From the NCBI RefSeq assembly GCF_003568665.1, contig NZ_QXMH01000001.1, positions 1,984,001 to 2,048,000 on the forward strand: a stretch of DNA of 64,000 nucleotides, in the 5' to 3' direction. Positions 34,687-43,836 of the stretch are shown here, piece after piece (position 1 is the first letter of the stretch; each line of letters starts with the position of its first letter). This DNA is from Chitinophaga alhagiae (GTDB taxonomy: Bacteria > Bacteroidota > Bacteroidia > Chitinophagales > Chitinophagaceae). The notes under the pieces were generated by a model that was not told the origin of the DNA, did no database searches, and saw nothing but the letters and a program-made list of their open reading frames with translations. The position numbers and the translations under genes were made by a program.

Positions 34687-37503
34687 ATGCCCAAAGACAC
34701 CTCCATCAAATCTGTTCTCATTATCGGCTCCGGTCCTATTATTATTGGTCAGGCCTGTGAATTTGACTATTCCGGCTCCCAGGCGGCGCGCTCCCTGCGG
34801 GAAGAAGGGATCAAGGTGATCCTGATCAATTCCAACCCGGCCACTATCATGACGGACCCTATGATGGCAGACAAGGTTTACCTGCTGCCGCTAACAGTGG
34901 AAAGCATTGAACAGATACTGGAAGAGAACCAGATAGACGCCGTGCTGCCTACCATGGGTGGCCAGACGGCCCTCAACCTCTGCAAGGAAGTAGATGAACT
35001 GGGAATTTGGGAAAAAAATAACGTAAGGCTGATCGGGGTAGATATCAAAGCCATAGACAAGGCTGAAGACCGCGAGCAGTTCCGCCAGTGGATGATAGAA
35101 CTGGGCATACCGGTGGCTCCCGCCCGTACGGCCAATTCCCTGCTGGAAGGCAAGGAGTTTGCCCAGGAAATAGGCTTTCCGCTGGTAATACGCCCCTCCT
35201 TCACACTGGGTGGCACCGGCGGTGGTTTTGTGCACAGCAAGGATGATCTGGACGAGGCGCTTGACCGCGGCCTCACCGCTTCGCCCGTACATGAAGTACT
35301 GGTAGAAAAAGCGGTACTGGGCTGGAAAGAATACGAACTGGAGCTGCTGCGAGACAAAAATGACAACGTGGTGATCATCTGTACCGTGGAAAACCTTGAC
35401 CCGATGGGCATCCACACCGGAGACTCCATAACCGTGGCCCCGGCCATGACCCTGAGCGATACCGCTTACCAGGACATGCGCAACAAGGCCATTATGATGA
35501 TGCGCAAGCTGGGCAACTTTGCTGGCGGCTGTAACGTGCAGTTTGCCCTGAACCCTGAAAACGAGGAGCTGATCGCCATCGAGATCAACCCCCGTGTAAG
35601 CCGCTCCTCCGCCCTGGCCTCCAAAGCTACCGGCTACCCCATCGCCAAAATAGCTTCCAAACTCGCCATCGGTTATACGCTTGACGAACTGGAGAACCAG
35701 ATCACCAGAACCACTTCCGCCTATTTTGAACCCGCGCTGGACTATGTGATCGTAAAAATGCCGCGCTGGAACTTTGATAAATTCAAAGGGGCGGATGATA
35801 CCCTAGGCCTGCAGATGAAGTCTGTGGGCGAAGTGATGGCCATTGGCCGCACCTTCCCCGAAGCCCTGCAGAAAGCCTGCCAGAGCCTGGAGAACGATGC
35901 CGTGGGCCTCGGCTACTACGGCAAATCCCTGATGAAGAGCGAACAGCTGGTGGAAAAACTGAAGCGCCCTACCTGGGACCGTATTTTCCGCATCAAAGAC
36001 GCGCTGATGGAAGGCATGTCTGTTAAGTCCATTCACCAGGCAACACAAATAGACCGCTGGTTCCTGCACCAGATCAACGATATTGTGACGCTGGAAAAAC
36101 AACTGGGCGAGCACGACCTGGCGTCAGTTCCTGCTGACATGCTGAAAACGGCCAAGGAAATGGGCTTTTCAGACAAACAGCTGGCGCTCATTTTTGGCAA
36201 TTGTGAAGAGGACGAAGTGTACGAAAAACGGAAGGCAGCCGGTATTGCCCGTACCTACAAAATGGTGGATACCTGCAGTGCCGAGTTTGAAGCTAAAACG
36301 CCGTACTTCTACTCCGCCTTCGATACCCAGAACGAAAGTATTCCCTCCGATAAAAAGAAAGTGATAGTGCTCGGCTCCGGTCCCAACAGGATTGGCCAGG
36401 GTATTGAGTTTGACTACTGCTGTACCCACGGCCTGCAGGCCATCCAGGAGTGCGGTTACGAGGCCATTATGGTCAACTGTAATCCGGAAACCGTGTCTAC
36501 CGACTTTGACATGGCAGACAAGCTCTACTTTGAGCCGGTATTCTGGGAGCACCTCTGGGAGATCATAGAGCTGGAAAAACCGGAAGGCGTTATTGTGCAA
36601 CTGGGCGGCCAAACGGCGCTCAAGCTGGCCGAGCGCCTCACGGCGAAAGGCGTCAAGATCATCGGTACGTCTTTTGACAACATGGACATTGCGGAAGACC
36701 GCGGCCGTTTCTCCGACCTGCTGAAAGAACTGGAAATACCCTACCCGAAATACGGCACCGCCTATAATACAGACGATGCCATTGATGTGGCCAAGGAAGT
36801 AGGGTACCCCGTACTGGTACGCCCTTCTTACGTACTGGGCGGCCAGCGGATGCGCATCGTGATCAATGAGGAAGAGCTGGAACAGTCTGTGCTGAGCCTG
36901 CTGAAGCACCTGCCGGGTAACAAGATATTGATTGACCACTTCCTGGACCGTTGCCAGGAGGCAGAAATAGATGCCATTTTTGACGGGGAGAATTTTCATG
37001 TAATGGGCGTGATGGAACACATTGAGCCGGCCGGCATTCATAGCGGAGACAGCAACGCCGTGCTGCCCGCCTTCAACCTCAGCCAGCTCATAGTGACCAC
37101 CATGGAGTACTACGCGGAAAAAATTGCCCGCGCGCTGAACATCCGCGGCCTCATCAACATCCAGTTTGCCATCAAAGACGGGCAGGTGTTCGTGATTGAA
37201 GCCAACCCCCGTGCATCCCGCACCACGCCGTTCATTGCCAAAGCATACCAGGTGCCTTACCTCAACATTGCCACCAAAGTAATGCTGGGCGCCAACAAAC
37301 TCACAGACTTCAAGATCGAGAAAAACCTGAAAGGCTTTGCTATCAAGGAGCCGGTATTCTCTTTCAACAAGTTCCCGAACGTAAACAAGGCGCTGGGCCC
37401 CGAAATGAAATCTACAGGAGAGGCGATCCGCTTCATCAAAGACCTGCGTGATCCTTACTTCAGAACACTATACAAAGAGAGAAGCATGCACCTGAGCAAA
37501 TAA
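34687..37503 (+). CDS. carB: Carbamoyl-phosphate synthase large subunit without allosteric domain
   Basis: Makes carbamoyl phosphate for pyrimidines and arginine from bicarbonate, two ATP and ammonia delivered by CarA. 938 residues with two ATP-grasp halves: first half [37 protein letters not shown]; second half [36 protein letters not shown]. It ends at [10 protein letters not shown], where the roughly 130-residue C-terminal MGS-like domain (binds UMP/ornithine in E. coli) would begin. A terminator follows directly, so this is a natural end and not a frameshift. carA is not in the window. Confidence 0.96.
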   Translation: MPKDTSIKSVLIIGSGPIIIGQACEFDYSGSQAARSLREEGIKVILINSNPATIMTDPMMADKVYLLPLTVESIEQILEENQIDAVLPTMGGQTALNLCKEVDELGIWEKNNVRLIGVDIKAIDKAEDREQFRQWMIELGIPVAPARTANSLLEGKEFAQEIGFPLVIRPSFTLGGTGGGFVHSKDDLDEALDRGLTASPVHEVLVEKAVLGWKEYELELLRDKNDNVVIICTVENLDPMGIHTGDSITVAPAMTLSDTAYQDMRNKAIMMMRKLGNFAGGCNVQFALNPENEELIAIEINPRVSRSSALASKATGYPIAKIASKLAIGYTLDELENQITRTTSAYFEPALDYVIVKMPRWNFDKFKGADDTLGLQMKSVGEVMAIGRTFPEALQKACQSLENDAVGLGYYGKSLMKSEQLVEKLKRPTWDRIFRIKDALMEGMSVKSIHQATQIDRWFLHQINDIVTLEKQLGEHDLASVPADMLKTAKEMGFSDKQLALIFGNCEEDEVYEKRKAAGIARTYKMVDTCSAEFEAKTPYFYSAFDTQNESIPSDKKKVIVLGSGPNRIGQGIEFDYCCTHGLQAIQECGYEAIMVNCNPETVSTDFDMADKLYFEPVFWEHLWEIIELEKPEGVIVQLGGQTALKLAERLTAKGVKIIGTSFDNMDIAEDRGRFSDLLKELEIPYPKYGTAYNTDDAIDVAKEVGYPVLVRPSYVLGGQRMRIVINEEELEQSVLSLLKHLPGNKILIDHFLDRCQEAEIDAIFDGENFHVMGVMEHIEPAGIHSGDSNAVLPAFNLSQLIVTTMEYYAEKIARALNIRGLINIQFAIKDGQVFVIEANPRASRTTPFIAKAYQVPYLNIATKVMLGANKLTDFKIEKNLKGFAIKEPVFSFNKFPNVNKALGPEMKSTGEAIRFIKDLRDPYFRTLYKERSMHLSK

Positions 37504-37523
37504 CAGGCGCTGATGAAATAACG

Positions 37524-37558
37524 AAAGGTGTATCGCGGAAATGCGGTACACCTTTTTT
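37524..37558 (+). terminator. Terminator of carB
   Basis: AAAGGTGTA pairs with TACACCTTT, with an inner CGC/GCG extension, followed by six T residues in all. Confidence 0.92.
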
Positions 37559-37634
37559 GCTGATAGTGAATGTGGAATTACATTTTCGCTGCCGGAAATT
37601 CCCTAATTTTAGTGCGCACCATTGTTTGTAAAAT

Positions 37635-39854
37635 ATGTTTGTTAATCTCTGGAAATCCGCGCCTTTCCTGCGTTTGATATGGCCGCTAATAGCCGGCATC
37701 ATTACCGGGCTGAACCTGCCCGTTATACCGTGGCCGCTGCTGGCCGTTTGTTGCGCCTGCTGGCTGGCCCCTGCGTTTTTGAGCATTACATGGCGTTACC
37801 GTTTGCGATACCTCCGGGGCGCCGCGGTGGCAGGCACCGTATTTTGGCTCGGCATGTGGCTGGTATACCAGCAGGATGTGCGGCATCAGGCCAGCTGGTA
37901 CGGGCACTTTGCAGCAGCAGCCGGCCAGGCTGACAGTGCGGATGCTGCGGGTAACACCTTAACGCTGGCCGTTACGTTGCTGGAAAGCCCTGTCAAAAAA
38001 ACGGCCTCATGGAAAGCGGAGGCCCACGTTGATCATGTATACGGAGAAAGCCCTCAACCGGCCACGGGCAACATATTGCTGTACTTCAAAGAAGAGCCGC
38101 CGCTGCACTACGGCCACCGTATCCTGCTGCGTACTGCCGTAACGCCCATCCGCGGAACGGGCAACCCGGGCGCTTTTGACTATGCGGGGTATTGCCGTTA
38201 TCATAACCTGTTTCATCAGGCTTTTCTGCAGCCCGGCAACTGGCAAAAGCTGCCGGGCAATAAGGGGCAACGGCTGGAAAAATGGCTGATAGCCATGCGC
38301 AACTATTGCCTCAACACCCTGAAAACGTATATCCCGCGCCGTGAGGAGTACGGCGTGGCGCAGGCCCTGCTCATAGGTTACCGCGGGGAGCTGGACAAAG
38401 ACATTGTGCAGGCCTACAGCAATACCGGCGTAATACATATCATTGCCATCTCCGGCCTGCACCTTGGCCTCATCTATGTAACGCTGCTGCAACTGCTGCG
38501 CTGGCTGCCCTCCCGCCGCCTCACCAACATTGCAAAAGCACTGCTCCTGATGGCCGTGCTCTGGGCCTTTGCGTTGCTTACCGGGGCCTCGGCGTCAGTA
38601 TTGCGTTCCGCTGTTATGTTCACTACCATTGCCGCCGGGCAGTTCATGATCAACCGCCATGCCAGTACATTCAACACCCTGGCCGCCGCCGCATTTTTAC
38701 TGTTGTGTTACAACCCGTTCTTTCTGCTGGATGCCGGCTTCCAATTGTCTTTTCTGGCGGTAGCCGGTATTTTGACCTGCTATAAACCTGTTTATGATTG
38801 CTGGATGGTGCGCAACCGCTGGCTGGACAAAGTGTGGCAGATGACCGCCGTATCACTGGCGGCACAGGTTTTCACCTGGCCGGTATGTTTATTGTACTTC
38901 CGGCAGTTCCCCAATTATTTTTTACCCGCTAACCTGGTGGCGGTACCGCTTTCCACCGCGCTGCTTTACGGGGAAATATTGTTGGTAGCCCTGCCATGGC
39001 TGGGCGGCGTTAGCGGGGTTGTATTGCAATGGGGCATTCGTATTATGAACGCTGCCGTGCAATGGATAGATGGCCTGCCCGGCGCGGTTACGGCAAATAT
39101 TTACATCAGCCCTGCGCAGATGTATTGCCTTTACGCCTTTACGGTGGCGGTTTGCGTGTGGTGGCTGCTCAAACGGAGAGTAGCCTGCCTGTGGGCGCTG
39201 GCCGCATTGCTGGGATATACCGGCCTGCGGGCTGTTCGTAATTTGAACATAGCCGCGCAGCAAAAGCTGGTGGTGTACAATGTACCGCGTAAAACGCTGG
39301 TGGAGTATGTAAGCGGCTGGCATGCCGTACGTTTTGGCGATACGCTGGCGGCCAGTGAAAGATATACCGCGCCGGCTCACCTGGTAATGGGGGTAAAAAC
39401 AATGTCCGTCAGCTCTGCTGGTCTTGAGGCGGGAGGCCGTTCTGACGCTGCCGGCTATCCGCTAAACCATAATGGTCATCCAGCCATTGTTAATCCGTCC
39501 GTTCCGCCGGCTTTCCGCACAGGTACCGCCACCACAAATCACCCGGGCGCCGCACCCGCCGTTACAGCGCCACCAGTGCTGCTGGTCTGCAACGGCAAGC
39601 GCATACTGTTGTGGAAGGGCCGTTTCCTGCCCGCCGCAACCCCACAACGCAAAATAAAGCTGCATTACCTGGTGCTGTCTGCTGACGCGCCACAGCACAT
39701 TGAGCGGTTTGATGATTTTTTTATATACGAAAAAATAATTTTTGATGCCTCATGCCCAGCTTTCCTGCTCCGGAAATGGAAAAGTAAATGTAACAAACTA
39801 CCTTTGCGCTGCTTTTCGGTTCCGGATAAAGGAGCCTTTGTTGTAAATCTCTAA
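37635..39854 (+). CDS. comEC: ComEC/Rec2-type DNA uptake channel
   Basis: 739 residues, multi-pass membrane protein. N-terminal membrane segments and an OB-like domain, then the competence motif NTGVIHIIAISGLHLGLIY near residue 265 and further membrane helices (LLLMAVLWAFALLTGASAS, FFLLDAGFQLSFLAVAGI). The C-terminal 200 residues lack the HxHxDH motif of the metallo-beta-lactamase domain of many ComEC proteins and include a Pro/Ala/Thr-rich stretch (about 615-655). A ComF homologue lies at 6.2 kb. Family members carry single-stranded DNA across the inner membrane. purH starts 12 bases downstream. Confidence 0.9.
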   Translation: MFVNLWKSAPFLRLIWPLIAGIITGLNLPVIPWPLLAVCCACWLAPAFLSITWRYRLRYLRGAAVAGTVFWLGMWLVYQQDVRHQASWYGHFAAAAGQADSADAAGNTLTLAVTLLESPVKKTASWKAEAHVDHVYGESPQPATGNILLYFKEEPPLHYGHRILLRTAVTPIRGTGNPGAFDYAGYCRYHNLFHQAFLQPGNWQKLPGNKGQRLEKWLIAMRNYCLNTLKTYIPRREEYGVAQALLIGYRGELDKDIVQAYSNTGVIHIIAISGLHLGLIYVTLLQLLRWLPSRRLTNIAKALLLMAVLWAFALLTGASASVLRSAVMFTTIAAGQFMINRHASTFNTLAAAAFLLLCYNPFFLLDAGFQLSFLAVAGILTCYKPVYDCWMVRNRWLDKVWQMTAVSLAAQVFTWPVCLLYFRQFPNYFLPANLVAVPLSTALLYGEILLVALPWLGGVSGVVLQWGIRIMNAAVQWIDGLPGAVTANIYISPAQMYCLYAFTVAVCVWWLLKRRVACLWALAALLGYTGLRAVRNLNIAAQQKLVVYNVPRKTLVEYVSGWHAVRFGDTLAASERYTAPAHLVMGVKTMSVSSAGLEAGGRSDAAGYPLNHNGHPAIVNPSVPPAFRTGTATTNHPGAAPAVTAPPVLLVCNGKRILLWKGRFLPAATPQRKIKLHYLVLSADAPQHIERFDDFFIYEKIIFDASCPAFLLRKWKSKCNKLPLRCFSVPDKGAFVVNL
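39799..39806 (+). promoter_or_regulatory. Possible purH promoter box inside the comEC 3' end
   Basis: TACCTTTG, a full match to TAnnTTTG, 60 bases before the purH ATG. It may let purH be expressed independently of comEC. Confidence 0.4.
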
Positions 39855-39866
39855 TTATTTCCTTGC

Positions 39867-41381
39867 ATGCAAAAGCAAATCAAATCAGCATTGATCTCCG
39901 TTTTCTATAAAGACAACCTGGAGAACATCGTTAAAACATTGGGCCAGCAGGGTGTTACCATCTACTCCACCGGCGGTACACAGAAGTTTATTGAAGAACA
40001 GGGTGTGAAATGCGTGGCGGTAGAAGATTTGACCGCATACCCCTCCATATTGGGCGGGCGTGTGAAAACCCTTCATCCCAAAGTGTTTGGCGGTATCCTG
40101 GCACGCCGGGAAAACAAGCAGGACCTGGAGCAGCTGGCACAGTACGAAATACCGGAAATAGACCTGGTGATCGTTGACCTTTACCCCTTCGAAGAAACCG
40201 TTAAAAGCACATCAGAAGAACAGGCTATCATAGAAAAAATTGACATCGGCGGCGTTTCCCTCATCCGCGCGGCCGGTAAAAATTATAAAGACGTAGTGAT
40301 AGTGGCTTCCAAAAACCAGTACGCAGACCTGGAAAAAGCGCTGGTAGAAGGCAAGGGTGCCACTACCCTGGAGCAGCGCCGCCAGTTTGCCGCCAGGGCT
40401 TTTGAAGTATGCGCGCACTACGATGTGGCCATTGCAGGCTACTTCCTCCAGAACACGGAAAAAGATTACTTCCAGCTTTCCGTACCGCAGGGCCAGGTTT
40501 GCCGTTATGGTGAAAACCCTCACCAGAAAGGCGTTTTCTATGGCAACCTGGACGATATGTTTGACAAGCTGCATGGCAAGGAACTGTCTTACAACAACCT
40601 GGTAGACGTAGATGCCGCCGTACAGCTGATTGCAGAGTTTACAGACACCACCTTTGCCGTGATCAAACACACCAATGTATGCGGCATTGCCACCCGCGCC
40701 ACGTTGGCCGCCGCCTGGGAAGCAGCGCTGGCAGGAGATAAGGAAAGCGCCTTTGGCGGGGTGCTGGTTTGCAATAAGACCGTAGATGCCGCTACCGCAC
40801 AGTCTATCAGCGAAATTTTCTTTGAAATACTGATAGCGCCGGGTTTTGAGCCTGCCGCGCTGGAAATTCTGCAGGCCAAAAAGAACCGCATCCTGCTGTT
40901 GCAGAAACAGCCGCTGAAAACACCGCAGATGTTCAAGAACGTACTGAACGGTGTGCTGGTGCAGGATAATGATGAAGGCAGCTTCAAAACCTGGGACGAG
41001 TCTGGTGCGCAACCCGCTACGGCAGCCCAGAAAGCAGACCTGGAATTTGCCAACATTGTGTGCAAGCATCTGAAATCCAACGCTATAGCCCTGGTGAAAG
41101 ATCGCCAGTTGGTAGGCAAGGGCTGCGGCCAAACTTCGCGTATAGACGCGCTGCGCCACGCTATTGAAAAGGCCAAACAATTCGAGTTCAGCCTGCAGGG
41201 CGCTGTAATGGCCTCAGACGCGTTCTTCCCCTTTGATGACTGCGTACGCATTGCCAGGGCAGAAGGCATCACCGCCATTATTCAGCCCGGCGGCTCCATC
41301 CGTGACAATGATTCCATTACCTATGCCAAGGAGAACGGCATGGCCATGGTGATCACCGGCATGCGCCATTTCCGCCACTAG
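39867..41381 (+). CDS. purH: Bifunctional AICAR transformylase / IMP cyclohydrolase
   Basis: Last two steps of IMP synthesis: formylation of AICAR by 10-formyl-THF and ring closure. 504 residues: N-terminal MGS-like cyclohydrolase domain (KALISVFYKDN region, YSTGGTQKFIEEQGV, GGRVKTLHPKVFGGIL) and C-terminal transformylase domain (RYGENPHQKGVFYG, NNLVDVDAAVQLI, IKHTNVCGIA, ASDAFFPFDDCVRIA). Ends GMRHFRH as usual. Length is normal. A terminator follows. Confidence 0.96.
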   Translation: MQKQIKSALISVFYKDNLENIVKTLGQQGVTIYSTGGTQKFIEEQGVKCVAVEDLTAYPSILGGRVKTLHPKVFGGILARRENKQDLEQLAQYEIPEIDLVIVDLYPFEETVKSTSEEQAIIEKIDIGGVSLIRAAGKNYKDVVIVASKNQYADLEKALVEGKGATTLEQRRQFAARAFEVCAHYDVAIAGYFLQNTEKDYFQLSVPQGQVCRYGENPHQKGVFYGNLDDMFDKLHGKELSYNNLVDVDAAVQLIAEFTDTTFAVIKHTNVCGIATRATLAAAWEAALAGDKESAFGGVLVCNKTVDAATAQSISEIFFEILIAPGFEPAALEILQAKKNRILLLQKQPLKTPQMFKNVLNGVLVQDNDEGSFKTWDESGAQPATAAQKADLEFANIVCKHLKSNAIALVKDRQLVGKGCGQTSRIDALRHAIEKAKQFEFSLQGAVMASDAFFPFDDCVRIARAEGITAIIQPGGSIRDNDSITYAKENGMAMVITGMRHFRH

Positions 41382-41405
41382 CAACAAGCACGTTTATCTT
41401 AATAG

Positions 41406-41434
41406 AGGGCTGACCAAACAGGTTAGCCCTTTTT
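41406..41434 (+). terminator. Terminator of purH
   Basis: AGGGCTGACC pairs with GGTTAGCCCT over 10 positions (one G-U) around AAACA, followed by TTTTAG. Confidence 0.88.
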
Positions 41435-41571
41435 AGTTGAGTATGTACAGGCTGCTCCTGTTATTTTTCGTTCAACTCTTTTATTGCCGGTGTGGAAGTT
41501 CATCCCATCCAGGCCCAGCACGTTCTTGCATGCCCCGTGCGTGGGGTTTCAACACTACATCATTTTACCAT

Positions 41572-41579
41572 TAATTTTG
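41572..41579 (+). promoter_or_regulatory. -7 promoter box of the second sigma factor gene
   Basis: TAATTTTG, 17 bases before the preferred ATG at 41597. Its location argues against the longer in-frame start at 41492. Confidence 0.5.
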
Positions 41580-41596
41580 TACTATTGTCATCGCAG

Positions 41597-42160
41597 ATGC
41601 CATTCTTACAGCAACATATGATGAAGGAAGCCGATGATGCGCAGTTGATCCGGGAATACAAGGAAACGGGAGAACTGACGTATCTGGCCGCGTTATATGA
41701 GCGCTATATGGATTTGGTATACGGCGTATGCCTCAAATACTTTGATGAAGAGGCCAGCAAGGATGCCGTGATGCAGATCTTTGAAGAACTGATTGACAAG
41801 GTGAAGCAGCATGAGATCGAACGCTTCCGCGGGTGGCTGCATGTGCTGGCCCGTAACCATTGCCTGATGAAGATCAGGGCCGCCAAAGGACGGGTAGTGT
41901 CTATAGAAGACAACGGGTTTATGGAATTGGGGGAAAATAATCATCCTGATAATGGATTTAGCCTGGAAAACGATCTCCAGGCCATGGAAAAGTGCCTGGA
42001 AGGCCTGCCGGAAGAGCAGAAGCGGAGCGTACACCTGTTTTACCTGCAGGAGAAGAGCTACCGGGAAGTGGCAGATATTACAGGCTATGACATGAATAAA
42101 GTAAAAAGCTATATACAGAACGGGAAAAGAAATCTGAAGATCTGTATGGAGAAAAATTAA
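41597..42160 (+). CDS. ECF-type sigma factor, coupled to composite anti-sigma gene
   Basis: 187 residues from the ATG at 41597 (MPFLQQHMMKEADDAQ); starts at 41618 or 41621 are also possible, and the upstream extension to 41492 is rejected. Region 2: LAALYERYMDLVYGVCLKYF, AVMQIFEELIDKVKQHE, RFRGWLHVLARNHCLMKIR. Region 4: CLEGLPEEQKRSVHLFYLQE, SYREVADITGYDMNKVKSYI. The stop shares its final A with the ATG of the next gene (TAATG), so translation of the anti-sigma protein is tightly coupled. Confidence 0.88.
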   Translation: MPFLQQHMMKEADDAQLIREYKETGELTYLAALYERYMDLVYGVCLKYFDEEASKDAVMQIFEELIDKVKQHEIERFRGWLHVLARNHCLMKIRAAKGRVVSIEDNGFMELGENNHPDNGFSLENDLQAMEKCLEGLPEEQKRSVHLFYLQEKSYREVADITGYDMNKVKSYIQNGKRNLKICMEKN

Positions 42161-43710
42161 TGGCTGATAATCAAGGATATATCAAACCTACCGCGGAGCT
42201 GATCCGCCAGTACCTGGAGGGCACCCTGGACGATAAGACCATGCATGCCCTTGAAAAACAGGCGCTGGACGACCCGTTGCTGGCAGAAGCGCTGGAAGGT
42301 TTTGCCATGCACCCGCCTGATCAGCAGCCTGCCCTGCAGGATTTACGGTCCCGCCTCGAAAGCCGGGTAAAGGATAACGAAAGGCCGGCCGCCGGTGGCG
42401 GCAAGGTGCGCCGCCTGGATTACAGGTGGCTGGCTGCCGCAGCCGTACTGCTGATAATAGCCGCAGGCGCCCTGATGATCATGGACCGCCCGCTGCAGCC
42501 TGTAAACGACATTGCCCAGGTGAAAGAGATCCCCGGTAAGGATTCTGCCGCCCCTGCGGCCGCCACCCCGTACACACTGCCCGCCCCGGCGGCATCTGAA
42601 GCCGATACTGCAGGGCAGGCGGCAGCCGCAGACGAGACAAAACCGCCGGCGTCTGAACCGGCCGCCAGCACCGCTAAACAGGCAAAAGACGCCCACACCC
42701 CGTTAACGGCCAGGGGAATACCATCTTCGAGGGCTGATGAGGCAGCGCAACCTGCGCCGCCGCCCGCAACGGAAACAGCTGGAACGCCTGGGCAACAGGT
42801 TTTGGCCAACCGTAAAACGGCTTCTGCTGAACAAAGAAACATCGGCAACAAACAATTATTATTGGGGAAGGCCAAGGCTGAAAAAACGGCACCACAGCAT
42901 CTACCCCTGGCATACACGGAAAAAATAGACACTATCAGGATAGGCAAGTACGCCGCAGATTCTACTACCTACGCCATGCAGGCGCCTCCATCCAAGGTGG
43001 AAGGTAAAATAACCGGTGCGCGCAACCCTTATCCCAATTATAATAATGAGCATGATGAGCGCCTTATCAGCGGCGTGGTGGTAGATGCGGAAACCGGCCG
43101 CCGCCTGCCTGGCGTAGCTGTTATGGAGAGCGGCACCAACCGGGGCGTGGTAACAGATACTTCCGGCAATTTTGCCATGAGGGTAAGCCCCCGCAATGAT
43201 GTGAAGCTGGACTTCTCCTACATCGGGTATGAAAAGACCAATGTGGCCGTTTCCGCTAACAGTGCTGATAAACTCAACGTGAAGCTGCCGGCCACTAACC
43301 AGGCGCTGGGAGAGACCGTAGTAGTAGTAGGTTACGGCGCGCAGAAAAAACGGGAGGTAACGGGGGCCACTGATATTTACATCAGGGGCATCAGCAGCCA
43401 GCCGTCAGAAAAAGCCAAAGCCCCGCACCCGGCCGTGTCTATCAAAAATTACAGTGACTACCTGGAATCCCGCAGAAAGCTGGTGGTACCCGGCCTGCTG
43501 GAGAACAAAAGCGGGCAGGTGCGTGTATCCTTCACTGTGATGCCTGACAGTACGTTAAGGCACTTTAAAGTACTGGAGTCTATGGGCGATGTAGCCAACA
43601 AGGCCGCTATCAGGATCATCAAGGAAGGCCCCAAATGGGCGCCTGCATCTAACGGCAAAAGGGCTGCCGCTGAAGTAACAGTGCCGCTGCTGCTGCTGAA
43701 GCAGGAGTAA
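42160..43710 (+). CDS. Composite membrane protein: anti-sigma-like, SusC-like segment, TonB-like C-terminus
   Basis: 516 residues. Residues 1-75: acidic helical segment (AELIRQYLEGTLDDKTMHAL) typical of anti-sigma N-termini. Residues about 90-108: membrane helix. Residues about 110-290: Ala/Pro/Glu-rich spacer. Residues about 303-375: carboxypeptidase-regulatory-like fold (ISGVVVDAETGRRLPGVAVM, NFAMRVSPRNDVKLDFSYIG). Residues about 383-405: ETVVVVGYGAQKKREVTGA, almost identical to the region at the start of SusC plug domains. Residues about 430-516: TonB C-terminal-like domain (GQVRVSFTVMPDSTLRHFKV). It may sense or mimic TonB-receptor contacts and pass the signal to the sigma factor; this is inference. 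Confidence 0.82.
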   Translation: MADNQGYIKPTAELIRQYLEGTLDDKTMHALEKQALDDPLLAEALEGFAMHPPDQQPALQDLRSRLESRVKDNERPAAGGGKVRRLDYRWLAAAAVLLIIAAGALMIMDRPLQPVNDIAQVKEIPGKDSAAPAAATPYTLPAPAASEADTAGQAAAADETKPPASEPAASTAKQAKDAHTPLTARGIPSSRADEAAQPAPPPATETAGTPGQQVLANRKTASAEQRNIGNKQLLLGKAKAEKTAPQHLPLAYTEKIDTIRIGKYAADSTTYAMQAPPSKVEGKITGARNPYPNYNNEHDERLISGVVVDAETGRRLPGVAVMESGTNRGVVTDTSGNFAMRVSPRNDVKLDFSYIGYEKTNVAVSANSADKLNVKLPATNQALGETVVVVGYGAQKKREVTGATDIYIRGISSQPSEKAKAPHPAVSIKNYSDYLESRRKLVVPGLLENKSGQVRVSFTVMPDSTLRHFKVLESMGDVANKAAIRIIKEGPKWAPASNGKRAAAEVTVPLLLLKQE

Positions 43711-43749
43711 ACTTGCTAAAAAAGAGCAGGGCATATCAGTGAATAGAGC

Positions 43750-43779
43750 GCCCCGAAAAGTTAGACACTTTTGGGGGGC
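43750..43779. repeat. Inverted repeat resembling an insertion-sequence end
   Basis: CCCCGAAAAGT, TAGAC, ACTTTTGGGGGG: an 11-bp near-perfect inverted repeat. The element TTAGACACTTTTGGGG recalls ends of IS3-type elements in Bacteroidota, but no transposase or target duplication is visible. It lies after the composite anti-sigma gene and before the convergent lutB stop, so it could instead act as a terminator. Confidence 0.35.
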
Positions 43780-43836
43780 ACCACAAAACCCGATACGCCC
43801 CTGTTTTATATCCTTTGGAAGTTTTTCGGTACTGTT

